Assembly (NCBI RefSeq): GCF_964199755.1
Contig: NC_133929.1
Span: 2,249,806 to 2,313,805, forward strand
DNA: 64,000 nt
DNA from: Larus michahellis
Lineage: Eukaryota; Chordata; Aves; Charadriiformes; Laridae
Reading direction: 5' to 3'
This document shows positions 1-15,200 of the stretch, piece after piece; positions within the stretch are counted from its first letter, which is position 1; each line of letters begins with the position of its first letter. A program made the position numbers and the translations under genes. A model generated the notes under the pieces. It saw only the letters and a program-made list of their open reading frames with translations, did not search any database and was not told where the DNA came from.

Positions 1-113
1 TACTATAAAGTTTTGGCACTAAAAGAAAAAAATACATAAGCACACTGAAGTATGACAGTAATAAGATGTTAAAAGGTTATTTTCAGCATAGAATAAAGTG
101 ACAAGTAACTTAC

Positions 114-200
114 CTAACAACTCTTGTTCTCATTGTGGTATTAGCTGGCCACTTGTTTTGAACAGACTTCTGCAAGCATCCATAAATATATCTCAATGTC
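114..200 (-). CDS. RASA1: RASA1 exon 20: RasGAP domain, last exon in window
   Basis: Encodes [20 protein letters not shown] and TTMRTRVV. Acceptor TTTACAG, donor GTAAGT; 87 nt, phase 2 on both sides. The next exon should begin with the SGFVFLRL segment and lies left of base 1; bases 1-113 are intron. Confidence 0.97.
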
Positions 201-3200
201 CTGTAAAAATAATAGATAATTAATCATTTCATTAAAATTTTCACTGATAAAAAAAGCTGGTCAGAAAGGATCTAGTTCAAACTCCTGCTTAATGCAGAAC
301 TATTATCAATGCTAGGTTTATAATTCAGACATAACCTTTAAATTAATTTTAAATCTGCTATAACAGTCCATTTACAAATGGCAAAGAGAGTCCTTGACTA
401 ATACACTATTCTATTTGTGCAGGTAAAATTCTGCTTATTCAAATGTACATTAAATGTTTTATAATACTTTTTTTTCCTATTTCTTAGGTAGTGTTTCCTT
501 TTAAAAAATGAAAAAAAAAAGATGGTTTGGTGGCTTTTTTCATGGGTTTTTCCCACTTTTTATCCGAATGAATAACAATTTGTGTATCTATAAATACAAG
601 TTAGGTGTTTAAAAGTAGTTAAGCAATAATCCTCTCCTATCAAAAAATGGGAGCACTCTTGTGTATTTCAGAAAATGTTGAGAGATGCGCTATACTTAAA
701 AGAATTAAGCTTTTAATGCTAACATTGCCATCACTGCAAAAAAGAAACTTCTGTGCTATTCTGTGGTGGGTTGACCCCGGCCAGCAGCTAAGTCCCCACC
801 CAGTAACTTGCTCACTTCCCCTCAGCAGGATAGGGGAGAGAATCAGAAGGGCAAAAGCAAGAAAAACTCATGGGCTGACATAAAGACAGTTTAATAAGTA
901 AAGCAAAATCTGCACACACAAGCAAAGCAAAGCAAGGAATTCATTCACTACTTCCCATCAGCAGGCAGTGCTCAGCCATCTCCAGGAAAGCAGGGCTCCA
1001 TCATGTGTAACGGTTACTTGGGAAGACAAACGCCATAACTTCAAATGTCCCCCCTTCATCCTTCTTTTCCTGCAGTTTTATTGCTGAACACTATGTCATA
1101 TCATATGGAATATCCCTTTGGTCAGTTGGGGTCAGCTGTCCTGGCTATATCCCCTCCCAACTTCTTGCCCACCTCCAGCCTACTTGCTGGGGGGAGGGGG
1201 GGCAGAAGGGGGAGAGAAAAACTAACCCTCAACACTGTGCAAGCACCATTCAGCCAAAACATGGGTGTGTTATCAACACTGTTTTAGTCACAAATCTAAA
1301 ACACGGCACCATACAAGCTGCTATGAAGAAAATTAACTCCATCCCAGCCAAAACCAGTACAAATCTCCATACCATTTGCATCATGCTTAGGTCCTATGCT
1401 ATCCAGTACATCCTCATTAACCACCACCACCCCCTTCCCATCCTTTAGTGTACATACAGATATAATTTCCTTAGTCTATGGGCCCCCCCATGAAGTGTCC
1501 ATAAAATGTCCATGGGGTTCATTTAGTCTGTGACTTGGGCTCCATCTGTTATGGTGGTCACTCAGGACAGGAGAGGTGGTGTGTTGTGTGGAGTTATTGG
1601 GCACCAAAGCCAGCTCAGGTTGGGCCACTCCTGCACTTGCCCGGCTTCTTATAAAGCTCATACACCATTAGTTCAGGTGGTTCCTGTTATAGTACTTCTT
1701 ATAGCATACAACTTTCCTATAACATGCAACTCAATAGGTTACAACAGTTTAAACATATATCCATTACAATCTCTACCCCTGGTCCTTTTGGACCAGGCTA
1801 TAGAGTTTAACATTGTAATGAACTCCATCCCTTGCTTCTGCTGCAGTATGGATCCTCTGTGGGCTGCAGTCCCTTTGGGGGCATACCTGCTCTGGTATGG
1901 ACTTATCTACAGGCCACAGTCCCTTCACAGGGGTGCATCTGCTCTAGCAGATACAGACCAGTCACTTCGCCTCCAGCTCATACTGGAGTTCCTCCATGTC
2001 CAGTACAGCAGCACTCAACCATGGCATGACTTCATTCAGGCCGCAATAGTCCACTGTGAGTCTCCACCCTCCATCATACTTTTGCAGGCCATATGGAACT
2101 ATTCAAGGGTGATTGAGTCTTGCTGATCACTCCTTGACTCTCCAATTGATGAATCAGCTCATGGAATGGAACCAGGGAGTCTTGGTTGGTGTGATATTGC
2201 CACTGGTTCAATGTGGCACCTACTGCTCTTCAACACACAGCAACCCCACAACGGAAGGGTCCTGCAAGAGGCTGGGCAAGGTAGACAACCATTTAATATT
2301 CTCCGCATCCACGGCAACTACACCAAAGGCCCATCAGTACCCTTTTGGGTCCTTGAAGTACCCTCTCCTGAAACAGTCTATGCCAAGGATACATGGACCC
2401 TCCAGGCCAGTCACAATAGGATGCTTCTGCCACTTATCCCCTGTAAGGCTCACCTCAGCCTCGAACACAGACAACTTTTGGGATCCTCTTGTCACTCCAG
2501 AAATCCAGATGGGTTCCATCCCCTTGGACCCTAATGGCATTAGGGTACACTGTGCACCCATGTCCACCAAAGCCTTATACTCTCATGGGTCTGATGTGCC
2601 AGGCCATCAAATCCACACAGTCCAATAAACCTAGTTGGCCCTTTCCTCTGCCTGGGCAGAGGAAGGACCCCTCTCTTCTTGGTTGGAGCATTCATGACCC
2701 AACTCCTGTAATTGCAATCCAGAAGTCCCTTCATTAGGATCAGGAGGATCAGCCCTTCAGCTCTGTCTGGGGAATTGCTCAACAGCAACTGGAGTAGTAA
2801 TCTTCTCTGGATGGAGCTTTTTTGGCTGCTGTTTTTTCCTTTCCTTGCAATTCACATATGTGGTCTTCTAGGTTTGAAATAGGTGCAACGCCCCACTTCC
2901 TCATGTCTTCCCTGTGGTTGCAGAGCTAGAACCACAGGGTGGCACATGGCATGTGCCCACAGTTCCCTTTCCCTTGAGCAGAGAAATGCTGATTTCATAC
3001 GGCACTCTGGATAGCTGAGACACCAGACTGTAGGGGTAAGGATAAAGATATTCTCTTCAAGTTGCTGGAACTGTTGGGACAGTTTCTCCACTGTCCTGTA
3101 GGGTCAGGGAGGAAGAGAGATTCTCTTCAGAGCACCAGAGCTGGCAGGCCAGTTTTTTCCGTAGTTGGTGCCTTGATCTCTGTCCAGTCCATTATCACCA

Positions 3201-6200
3201 GGGTGCTGGTGTACAATGGCTGAACAGAGGTTCAGTCGGGGTAGAGCAAGCCCTAACACAGTGCCAGTTGTGTCTCTGATATAGACAAGGCATCATTTCT
3301 TCAAGTGTTCTGTCACTTCAATAGCATTCCATGCCTGTTCAGGTTTCAAGTCCCACACCACTGCCGAAGGTAAATGCTCTAGGTACCTGCCCAAGTTCTC
3401 ACACACACCTTGGCACCCATGACCCATGTGCCTCAGGGCACATCCCTGTGTGGCATTCTGAATTAGTTGGTTACCCTTTTGAAAAGCCAGAATTAGATTA
3501 ATGACACATACCAATTTAAGCATTCTGGTTACACAAGAATATTTCAGAAAGTGAAAAGACACTGTAACAAGGCTACCCCTGAGAAGAAGAGGAGGTTACA
3601 TTCTTCGTTTCCCCCCCTCAGAATGGCTCCCGGATAAGAGGAAAAAGGCATAATTGTTAATTGTCTCTGAGAGTTGGTTCCCAGAGTACTGGGGCAACAG
3701 CAATGCATGGCACAAAGACCAGATTAGGCTCAAGGCCAGTGCTTTTACCATAGCTTTCCCAGGAAAAACACATCAAAGTGATAAGCAGCACAACAAACTG
3801 CAAAAGCCAAAAGCAGCCATTAACAAGCTCTAGAGTTTGAGGTAAAGCAAGAGATGGAGCATGACATGGAGCAGATGATGGAACAAATAAACCAGTACCG
3901 AGAACAAATAAGTCAACATTGTGACCAGCAAGACCAAGTAACAACTTGCCAAGTAATAACTAAACAACTATAAATGTAGTCTAGCACACTCAGATCAAAT
4001 CTGTTGTTATCTAGAACCTCTCAAGCCCCACATTGGGTGCCAGAAAGGACTTTGGTGGGTTGACCCCGGCCAGCAGCTAAGCCCCAACCCAGTCGCTTGC
4101 TCACTCCCCCTCAGCAGGACAGGGGAGAGAATTGGAAGGGCAAAAGCAAGAAAATCTCATGGGCTGATATAAAGACAGTTTAATAGGTAAAGCAAAATCT
4201 TCACACTCAAGCAAAGCAAAATAAGGAATTCATTCATGACTTCCCATCAGCAGGCAAATATCCAGCCACTTCCGGGAAAGCAGGGCCTTATCACACATAA
4301 CAGTTACTTGGGAAGACAAATGCCAAACTGCCATAATCCTGAACACTCCCCTTCCTCCTCCTTTCCCCCAGTTTTTATTGCTGAGCATGATGTCATATGG
4401 TATGGAATATCCCTTTGGTCAGTTGGGGTCAGCTATCCTGGTTGCATGCCCTTGGCACCCCCAGCCTACTCACCTTTTTTTTGCAGGGGGGGGACATGGG
4501 ACAGGGGGACAGACACACACAGCAGGCAGCAGCTGAGTGACAAAAAGAAGGACAAAAAAAGGAAACCTCCACACTGTGCAAATACTGCTCAGCAGTAGGC
4601 AAAAAGCCCGGTGTGTTGCCAATGCTGCTTTAGTCACAAATTCAAACACAGCACCATACCAGCTACTATGAAGAAAGTTAACGCCATCCCAGCCAGACCC
4701 AGTACACAATGCAAAATTCAGCATTTTGTTTACATTAAAAGCTAATGATAAAAAAGTGAAAGAAAACTGATAGTGCTACACACTTTTTATCGAGTGGTTT
4801 CATTCTAAACAAGTTATTTTAGCTTTTTTTAAAAAAGGAAAATAATAACCTGTGCATTTCCCTGATAGACAGAAGTAATCACAGCAGGGTGTCATTCTAC
4901 TACCACCCATTTGTATTTTTAATGCTGTTAATAATTCCATCTCTTTTTAAGAGTAGGAGGACTGGAAATAATTGGTAAGCAACTTAAACATATACAATCT
5001 TCTGCTAACTAGTACTGTCCTCTACCTCTTTGTGGAGATAATATATTGATATTTTAATTTTTTTCTTATTTCCCTGACCCCTTGGATCTAGTAGCTTCTC
5101 CTTCATAATAAGGCATGTGTGCTAGCCAAAAGCTTTTGCACTGTATTGGATTTGCATGGCAAGGTTTTGGTAGCGGGAGGCTGCAGAGGTGGCTTCTGTG
5201 AGAAGATGCCAGAAGCTTCCTCCATGTCCCACAGAGCCAATGCCAGCCGGCTCCAAGACGGACCTGCTGCTGACCAAAGCTGAGCCAATCAGCAATGGTG
5301 GTAGCACCTCTGTGATAATGTATTTAAGAAGGGGAAAAAACTGCTGCGCAACAGCAGTTGTGAGAGAGGAGTGAGAATGTGTGAGAGAAACAACTCTGCA
5401 GACACCAAGGTCAGTGAAGAAGGAGGGGGAGGAGGTGCTCCAGGCGCCAGAGCAGAGATTCCCTGCAGCCTGTGGTGAAGACCATGGTGAAGCAGGTTGT
5501 CCCCCTGCAGCCTACGGAGGTTACCGGTAGAGCAGATATCCACCTGCAGCCTGTGGAGGACCCCACGCCAAAGCAGGTGGATGCACCCAAAGGAGGCTGT
5601 GGCCCCGTGGAGAGCCCATGACTGGAGCAGGCTCCTGGCAGTATCTGTGACCCCGTGGAGAGAGGAGCCCATGCTGGAGCAGTCTGTTCCTGAAGAACTG
5701 CAGCCCGTGGGAAGGACCCACATCGGAGAAGTTTGTGGAGGACTGTCTCCTGTGTGTGGGACCCCATGCTGGAGCAGGAGAAGAGCGTGAGGAGGAAGGA
5801 GAGGCAGAGACTGGTTGTGATGAACTGACGACAACCCCCATTCCCTGTCTCCCTGGCCGCTTGGGGAGGGGGGAGGTAGAGAATTCGGGAGTGAAGTTGA
5901 GCCTGGGAAGAAGGGAGGGGTGGGGGAAGGTGTTTTAAGATTTGGTTTCATTTCTCATTATCCTACTCTGATTTTGATTGTCAATAAATTAAATTAATTT
6001 CCCTGAGTCGAGTCTGTTTTACCTGTGACAGTAATTGCTGAGTGATCTCTCCCTGTTCTTATCTGCACCCACAAGTTTTTGTTATACTTTCTCTCCCCTG
6101 TCCAGCTGAGGAGGGGGAGTGATAGAGCAGCTTGGTGGGCACCTGGCATCCAGCCAAGGTTAACCCACCACATGTGCAAAAAGCACAATTCATTCAAGTG

Positions 6201-9200
6201 TTTGTTTTTTTTTCTCTGTACATATAACAGCCCTAAAGAAATTAGTCTTAGGACTGATTATTATAAGATAACCATTTTATAGTGCAGTGTAAATATCACA
6301 AACAGGAATTTTCAAGTACGAATTTGAACAGAAGAGTGCAAACTTACGGAGGCAGTATCTCTGCAGCCATGAATATTTTCTCCACCAATTCTGAAAGTAT
6401 ACTGAGTAGATGTGCCAAATTAGCGTTTACATCTTCATTTTTTTCTAATTTTGAGGGATTTAACTAAAACCAAAAGGGAAAATGATTAAGTTTCTTCTCT
6501 TGAATAGAAATACATATATAATTTGATAATGTTACTCACTGAATACTATTTCAAAATAAATTAAATATTCTACTGCTGTGCAAATCTCAGACTTGTACAG
6601 AAATTACAAATCTACTTCAAGGGCTGGCCAGGAAACTAATGTGGAAAAGCAATGTCTTTAAGTTCTAGTGCACTATGCTTTAAACAGCAGAGGCATTTAA
6701 CACTATCCATAACTACTCATCTTTCTTTAACTACGTATATTTTCATATCTTTTAATCCAGTCTTCTGAGAACACCGCCCCCCCTCCCCTTTCCATAATTA
6801 AGTCCAAGTGAAACAGAAGTTAGGAGGGTCGTTTTAGAAATAAAAATAGGATCTAACACAAGCAGTTAATGTAAGGAAGTTTTAAAATGAAACTAAGTTC
6901 AGACATTGACTTCTAGTATATCTGGAGCTTAACACAAGTTATTTAGGCTAGGCTGTTTAGTAACTGCTACAAAAGAACCTACAATTGCTAAAGAATAAAT
7001 ACATATTTTAAAGAAATCTGAATTAAAAGGCTTATTTAAAAGTGATGCTATGAACATTGTTCAAGCTAACATTTAGAAAAAACTCATAATCAGTTCAGTT
7101 CTGGTATTGAAATTATTTCTGAAGGATTAATAAATGCTTACAAAGCAAACAACCAGTAGATCATCATTTCAACAAATCAAAATTTTTTAAAAAACATAGT
7201 TCAAGGTATCACCTCGCAGGACTGCTTGCTCTCCATTATCTTTAATATACTTTCCTTCAGTGCATGGTGAACAAAACGTGTTGCTGTGGCTTTCATATAT
7301 TGCTCCATAAGTGTACTTGCTAAAGTGGTGGCACGAAACAAAGTAGTAGCTTCATCTGAAAAAGATAAAGTGAAAAGTTGGGAAAAGGAGACAACAAAAA
7401 GCAGAGGAAAAAATATGCTGTGTTCACAGTTTCATATATGATGTAATTAAGGGAGGAGACAGAAACGAAGACATGGGAGCCCTTCCCTCCCAAGTGTTTC
7501 AGTAAATGTTAGTGCAATTAGTACAGTACCTTCCATGCTTATTTCCCTGTCATTTAGTGTTCGTAACAATAGTGACTCAAGCTTCTCATGAAGAAAAATC
7601 TTCAATAAAATGCCAGCCAACAGTGTTCTATCCTGTCCACAAACATGTGATAAGGCATAGACTACATGCATCTCTTTCTGGAGTATGAGCTGAAAGAAAA
7701 CCAGAATAATGTTCAGAAACTTGTCCTAATGCAACAGTCACTACAAATACTACTTAGCAATGTCTATTAGTGTTATTGAAATCTCTTAAACAGAAGAGAA
7801 AGTGAATTTTGACAGAAAAACTGAGGAAACAAACTTAATACCTCTTTAAACTCACTGTACTCCTCTTCTGGCATGATCTTCTCCATAGAATATCGTGCTC
7901 GAACACGCAAAGATCCTGGCTCAATACCCTTCAATGGTATATGGGAACTGAGTTGAAACCACTCATCTGTTGCATGTCCTTTCTGTAATCGGCTTAATTG
8001 GCAACGCATAAACACTTTAGGAAAAAAGCATTGTTAAGTAGGTTATCTCCAGCAAAACAGTGCTAGTATTGAACAAAAAAAAGTTTGTTTTCAACATGTC
8101 ATCTTGTTTCCGCAAAAGAGGATTAATAAAAAAGATCAAAATTTGTGCCATCAAATATATTGACAGATTATCTCTTAGATGGTTTAACAGACTCCTGAAA
8201 ACTGAAGCTGAAATATAAAGCATTCTGTAAAAAATGTATACACACAGATATTAAGAAAGTTTTCTTTTTAACACCCAAATAGGGGAAAAAGCCCCCCTCT
8301 CCCCCAGCTACCTAGCAAACCTAGGCAGCAATCAGAAAATTAAAACAGATAAAGTGATTAGAATTCATTGTCCTCTTTTGAAACCTTGGGCTCATACCTC
8401 CATCAGGTCTGCTCTTGAACCGCTTTGTTACTATTTTTAGTATTTATTATTAGCATTACTACATCTTTCCCAAGTGTTGCCAGATGTATTTCTTTAATAC
8501 TTAGGAACTCCCGGGTTAAGGCTGTAACAGTTTATGCAAACCATATAAAAAAGCATTCCCAAACAGCTTACTGCCCAAATAATGACAAAAGTCAATCAAG
8601 AATGACAAAATCATTAATTCACTTTTTTGTGGTGTTGGTACCCTAAAATTACTAAGCAATGACCTGCACCAGCCTATTCAACCATAATTGAAAGTTTGGT
8701 CTCACAGCTGACTAGTAAGCTGTAGCAATCAGACCACTGATCATTCCAAAATAAGCACATGCCTGCCTGAACTGAGTTACTTCACACAGAAAGGGCCCAG
8801 ATGCTCGCAGAGACACCATTCTACCTATGTTATACCCACAAAGTTCCAAGAGGAGATACACAGTTTCAATTTCACATTTAGCCTGTAAGACTGTCTGGAA
8901 CTTCCAAGCAAATGATCTTTTTCTACAGCTCTCGATGAAATCTACTTTTAATCAAGTCCTTCACATTTAAACAAAGCAAAACAACACCCACCCCCAAAAA
9001 AAACCAACCCCACAATCAAAACCACCATCACACAATTGTTTTTCACTTTTCTACAAATCCTATGAATGGTTCTAGTAGACTTTCTGCTGCCCCAATTCAG
9101 CAATATGTTAGGACATCACTTGCATAATCAGATAATGGAACAGAATAACATCACATTTCTAATACACACTTCATATTTCATATTCTTTGGAGTTGATGAA

Positions 9201-12200
9201 CTTATAAGGTAAAACATTCAAGTCAGTCAAGTAGTGGGTAAACCAATTCATCATCATCTACCACTTATCACAAGTGTGGATTGGACTGTCATTAGTTGTC
9301 ATTAATTGACTTTCCCAAAATATTTCTTCTGAGCAAAGCTCCCGTGTCCTCAACTGAGCAATGTGCTTCCTTCTTGTTTTGCTTGCGCATATAAGGCATA
9401 TATCTCATTGACAGGAACACTGAGATACAGGATTTAGAATAATCTGATGATTTAATTTTTCCCATGGTTATATACTAGCACTTCCTAGCAATAATATAAA
9501 TACTATAATGTTGCTTTGATCTTAAAAGATCGAAACAGAAATATCAATATATGGACTGCAGAATACCTGTTATCAAAATTTATATTAAAAGACTTTAAAG
9601 GAACACTTTCTGCTACTTAGCAACATATATTGAACTAAGGCTATGTTCAATAAGAGACTATCATTAGTTGAGAATTTAAGGATGTTTACACTTATGACAG
9701 AATAACAAATATACAGAAAAAAATCAATAGTTGATCCCTTCTCTGCAAGCACAGTTAAGAACCTTGATCCAAGAATATTTTACGTGATGAACATTAGCAC
9801 AAAAAAGAGACAGGTTTCTTAATAGTCTATTTGCGAATAAAACATAGCAATTAATATTTAGTGACAAGTTTATATTTTGGTGATTAATATTTATAACCTT
9901 GAAATCAAACTTAAAAGTGATTCAAACTTATGTTTTCCTCAGAATGGAAATGAACTTAAGTTTACAGTGAAGCCTTTGTTGAACCCAGTGTTGAACCAAC
10001 CAAAAACATCCACTCCCCCCCAAAAAACCCTAAAAACATTTACAGTTACAGTTAGCCTATCTAAATGTTGACAAAGAAGAAATTGCACAATACATGGACA
10101 TACTAAATCCTGGCTTTCCCACCCACAGCTCACTGACATTTTAGCACAATCCATTTACAAGGCAGTGAGGAGCTGTTAAGGACTGGAACCTCTTACACTT
10201 TGTTCTTCAAAGAAGGGGCTGTCAACATCCTATTTTTGGTACCTCGTATTGGTAGACAGTATGTTGTTACTACCATTAACAAGTGCCTGATAGGCTCCAT
10301 AGTTTCTCCCCCTTGTCCAAAGTCTACCCATGTCTATATGAGAGTGTTTAATACATACTTTGCACTTAATGTGTTCAGCGCATATTTCCTGGAGAGTATG
10401 GGAGGGAAGGAGCCAAGTCTATAACCTGCCATATTAGGCTTATTTCCCAGTGCCACAAAAGTGATAAATGTGTAGCACAGTGACATTTCTTTCCTCCAGC
10501 TGCATATTCTCAAACACCAAGGTCAAAAACAAGCTGTGGCACTACTGCAAATACAAATTGCCTGAAAGGACAGACAGAAGCAATGTGCACTCACACCCCA
10601 GAAAGCCAATTGTATCCTGGGCTGCATCAAAAGAAGCATGGATAGCAGGTCAAGGGAGGTGATTCTGCCCCTCTACTCCACTCTGGTGAGACCTCACCTG
10701 GGACCAGTGCTGTTCAACATCTTAATCAATGATTTAGACAGTGGGATCAAGTGCACCCTCAGCAAGTTTGCAAATGACACCAAGCTGAGTGGTGCGGTTG
10801 ACAGGCCAGAGGCACGGGATGTCATCCAGAGGGACCTGGACGAGCTAGAGAGGTGGGCCCAAGTAAACCTCGTGAAGTTCAACAAGGCCAAGTACAAGGT
10901 CCTACACTTGGGTTGGGACAATCCTCGTTATCAATACAGGCTGGGGGATGATATGATAGAGAGCAGCCCTGCGGAAAAGGACTTGGGGGTACTCGTGGAT
11001 GAAAAGCTGGACATGAGCCAACAATGTGCGCTTGCAGCCCAGAAGGCCAATTGCATCCTGGGCTGCATCAAAAGAAGCGTGGCCAGCAGATCCAGAGAGG
11101 TGATTCTCCCCCTCCACTCTGCTCTCGTGAGACCCCACCGGGAGTATTGTGTCCAGCTCTGGAGCCCTCAGCACAAGAAGGACATGGACCTGTTGGAGCG
11201 GGTCCAGAGGAGGGCCACGAAGATGATCAGAAGGCTGGAGCCCCTCTCCTATGAGGACAGGCTGAGAGAGTTGGGGTTGTTCAGCCTGGAGAAGAGAAGG
11301 CTCCAGGGAGACCTTATAGCGGCCTTCCAGTACCTGAAGGGGCTCCAGGAAAGCTGGGGAGGGGCTCTTTGTCAGGGAGTGTAATGATAGGACACGGGGT
11401 AACGGTTTTAAACTGGAAGAGGGGAGATTTAGATGAGATCTCAGGAAGAAATTCTTTCCTGTGAGGGTGGTGAGGCACTGGAACAGGTTGCCCAGAGAAG
11501 CTGTGGCTGTCCCATTCCTGGAAGTGTTCAAGGTCAGGTTGGACGCGGCTTGGAGCAACCTGGTCTAGTGGGAGGTGTCCCTGCCCAGGGCAGGGGGGTC
11601 AGAACAAGATGATCTTTAAGGTCCCTTCCAACCCAAACCATTCTATGATTTTGCTCTACAGACTTGACTGTATGAAGTACTGCCTCTAGTATAAAAATGT
11701 TTTCTTTTTCAACATGAATTAATATGAAATTAAGCAACTATCCTGGTACAAAACCAAACCAGAACTTCCACTGCAGCTGAACCCTATGTGGAACTATCCT
11801 GAGACGTTTACTGATTTAACTGTCTGACCAAATTTGAGCATCCCAATTTTCAGTAGCAACAGATGAAATCTAATAACATATTCCAGAGGTTTTAGTTGTT
11901 TTTTTTTCTTTTTCCAAGCCATATTTATATATTTATTTGAATAAATTATTAACAATCTGTTAGAGAAACAAAGAAAACAAGTAGAATTGATGCTAAAGTG
12001 TTTAGTATAATTTCTGAATATTTGAAATACCTTTTAAAAGCAAAAATACAAAAATAATGGAATGAATACTCATAATAGGCAAATTTCAAGGTGAAAGACT
12101 TGAGAACTAAAGAAATATTTTTAAATGCTTGTACTGGGTCTGGCTGGGATGGAGTTAACTTTCCCCATAGCAGCCCTCATAGTGCTGTACTCTGTATTTG

Positions 12201-15200
12201 TAGCTAGAATGTGATAAACTAGTTTTGGCTACTGCTGAGCAGTGCTCACACGGCATCTCAAGGCTGTCTCCCAAACTCCTCATCCCCAAAGGCCAGCAGG
12301 CTGGGGTGGGCAAGAGGTTGGGAGGGGACATAGCCAGGACAGCTGACCCAAACTGACCAAAGCAATATTCCATACCATATGACATTGTGCTCAGCAATAA
12401 AAGCTGAGAGAAAGGAGGAGGAGGGGGAGCATTCGTTATTAAGGCGTTTGTCTTCCAAAGCAGCCGCTACACATATTGAGGCCCTACTTCCCAGGAAGTG
12501 GCTGGACATGGCTTGCTGATGGGAAGTAGAGAATAAATCTTTTTGTTTTCCTTTGCTTCTGCATGCAGCCTTTGCTTTTCTTTATTAAACTGAAGGCAGT
12601 ATCTTTATCAATTAATTAATGAAATTAATTAATTTATTAATCTTTATTTATGCTTTTCTTTATTAAACTAAAGCAATATCTCAACCCACGAGTTTTTCAT
12701 CTTATTTTCTCCTCCTGCTCCACTGAGGAGGGGGAGTGAGAGAGGGTCTTGGTGGGCACCTGGTGTCCAGCCAAGGTCAACCCACCACAAATGCTGAAAA
12801 AATAGCCCTCATATACTCTCATCATTTTGGTTTTGTGTGTTACAACGGTAAAAAAGCACTGAAACCAATACCAGACTTTTGGGCCCTCAGTCTGCTTTAT
12901 ATGACAGGAAAAACAAACAGGAAAGTTGACCTTATGGGTTAGCTGGGAAGATGAGTCTCACGTTACTCCCACTTCAGAGCAATCTACATTTAATAACTGG
13001 CTACAAAGGAGAAATGTTCAGAAAGGTAACCAAAGCATTTTCTTGCCTTTGGAGAGGTTAAGGGTTTAGGCAACACAGCACACAGGGAAGTTGGATAAGG
13101 TCTATTTTACCTCAGTTTTCCCCCCCCATACACTTCAAATATTAAATAGGGGGGGGCAGAGGGTAGGCAGAGATGCTTGTTGATTCAAGTTGATATGGTC
13201 TAATTCTCATCCCAAAATGAAAGGACTGTTAGGTTATGCTCTAAGAGTCTACCTAACCATAATCAAGAAACATTGCCAATTCTCTTGACTTCGATAAAGA
13301 AACAATCTATAACCTTCCACCAGTTGGATACATCTAAAGGTAGCACAATCTCCTTAATCTGGACAGAGAGAAGGAAACTACAAAAACACTTAAAGAAGTT
13401 ACTGAAGTATTCCATTATTGAATCATCCTTTGAAAGGTTCTTTTACTAACCAAAGCTTTGGCCCTGATAAAGCATTTTCTAGCTCAAATGAATAGAACTG
13501 TGCAAGAACAAGGTCACAACTGCAATTAAAAAGTCCTTTCGTCTGTCAAATGAAATACATCTTTTTTTCCTTCTGCTATACAGAAACTTTTCTAGTCAGA
13601 AGAAAGGGCAAGAGTTTTGAAATTGAATTAGGTTCTGCAAGACCATTCAGTCTTAGAAGTAATTCTTCTACTTTGGTCAAAGTTTCCCTACAAATCTCTT
13701 ATCTGAGAGGAAAGAGAGAAAGAAATTGACACTGAGGCAAACATAACAGGCCAGCAACACAATACATGCAAACCAAAACCAAGAGCAACAGATTATAAAT
13801 ACTGTGCCAGGCTTTGGGACAGGCCTGAACACAACAGAAAAGTACTTGGAACAAATCTTGGGCGGGGGAGCATCTGCACTGCAGGCAACAGAGAGGAGGC
13901 AAAGGGCTGAAGTTACAAGTATGGTGGGAAAAAAATACCTTGAAAGCCAAAAAAACACATTGTGTGGCTCAGAATCCAGGTGTGGGTTTTTTGGGGAGGG
14001 TTTTTTGGTTTGGTTTTGGTGTTTGTGGTTTTTTTTTTTGTTTTTTTTTGAAAAGCTGGTAAGTCTTACCATCTTGCTAGTAGTTTGCTGGAATAGAAAA
14101 ATAGAAACAAAGCAGCTCTGTACATAACAGGAGGAAAGTAAATTCTTGGGAACACAGATGAGAGAGAATAGGGGGGAAGAACAGGATGACACAGGACTGA
14201 GGTAAATGTTGTTCTACAGACTGTCAAGTTGAATTTTTATTCATTTATTTTTAAGTGAGGAAAGTACTACCTTTCCTCCCTCTTTCTCACTGGAAGCGAC
14301 AAAAAAAATGACAAAAAAACCAACAAAAAATATTCCACACAGATGGGCTTAAAACAGATTAAAGAAATTAACTTAGTGGAACGTAACATTTTATGGAGCA
14401 GATTAATTCTGACAGCTTCTTTGTCCTTTTTTTTTTTTTTTTTTTTGGTAAACACAGTCACAGTATAACATAATAGGTATACTGGAGTAGAGCTAAAAAA
14501 GCCTAGGACTGGATTACTGTGCATTTTACTACTAAAATCATGCAGGTTCTTATTGCAAAAACATTAATGTAGAGTCAGTAACAGACAGCTAAAACATACC
14601 AATACAGTTGTATGGTAATCACAGGATACCCTTAATTCTCTTGTGACAATGGTTGACAAACAATGAAAATTGTATCCATTGTTGCAATATATATGCATCT
14701 TTTACAGAAAAATACTTACATATATCTGGATCTTTACTTTTCTTTGTTTTGTTACTAAGACTTATCTCAAATCTATTAATATCAGATGAAAGATCACTAG
14801 GGGAAAAGACAGAAAGCCTCAATTAATACTGTACTTGGCCAACATTTAAACTTATTCTAAAGTTATTTTAATCCTGAGTTCTCATGATCAGCCAAAGACA
14901 ATTATATTAACAAAGATACTTATATGTATACATAAAATTCTACCCATGCATTTGTGGCTGAAAGGTGGCTGCCATATAACCATGCATACAGCATTTTTAA
15001 AAAGCATATTCGAAACAGTACAGCGTAAAGAATCTTAAATGCAATGCAACTTTCAAGTGAAATTCAGTAATTCAATAAGATTAAGACTTACTCAAAGACA
15101 AACTCTTCTGACCATACAGGGTTCTGCCCTTCTCTGATATGTGTTTTTGCTACCTGGACGCTGTTCAGGTAGATGTTACAATACGGATTAGTAAAATGTT

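Larger units (their letters stand above)
762..4706 (-). mobile_element. Internally deleted endogenous retrovirus with two LTRs
   Basis: Two related LTRs in minus orientation flank about 2.7 kb of internal sequence, far below the 5-7 kb expected for a full interior. The 5' LTR is on the right (4051-4706), then a primer-binding site, a leader with decayed frames, protease and reverse-transcriptase remnants, and the 3' LTR at 762-1361. No matching target duplication is obvious at 756-761 and 4707-4712. Sits in the RASA1 intron between exons 20 and 19, in the same orientation as the gene. Coding capacity is lost. Confidence 0.88.

Noticed and set aside
1530..2628. Plus-strand frames of 198 and 171 codons inside the ERV
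   Set aside because: They are shadows: the retroviral protease and RT signals are on the minus strand.
13677..14192. 171-codon minus-strand frame in intron 15
   Set aside because: It runs across G/T-rich low-complexity sequence with Lys/Phe-rich runs, no recognised domain, and no sign of splicing into RASA1.
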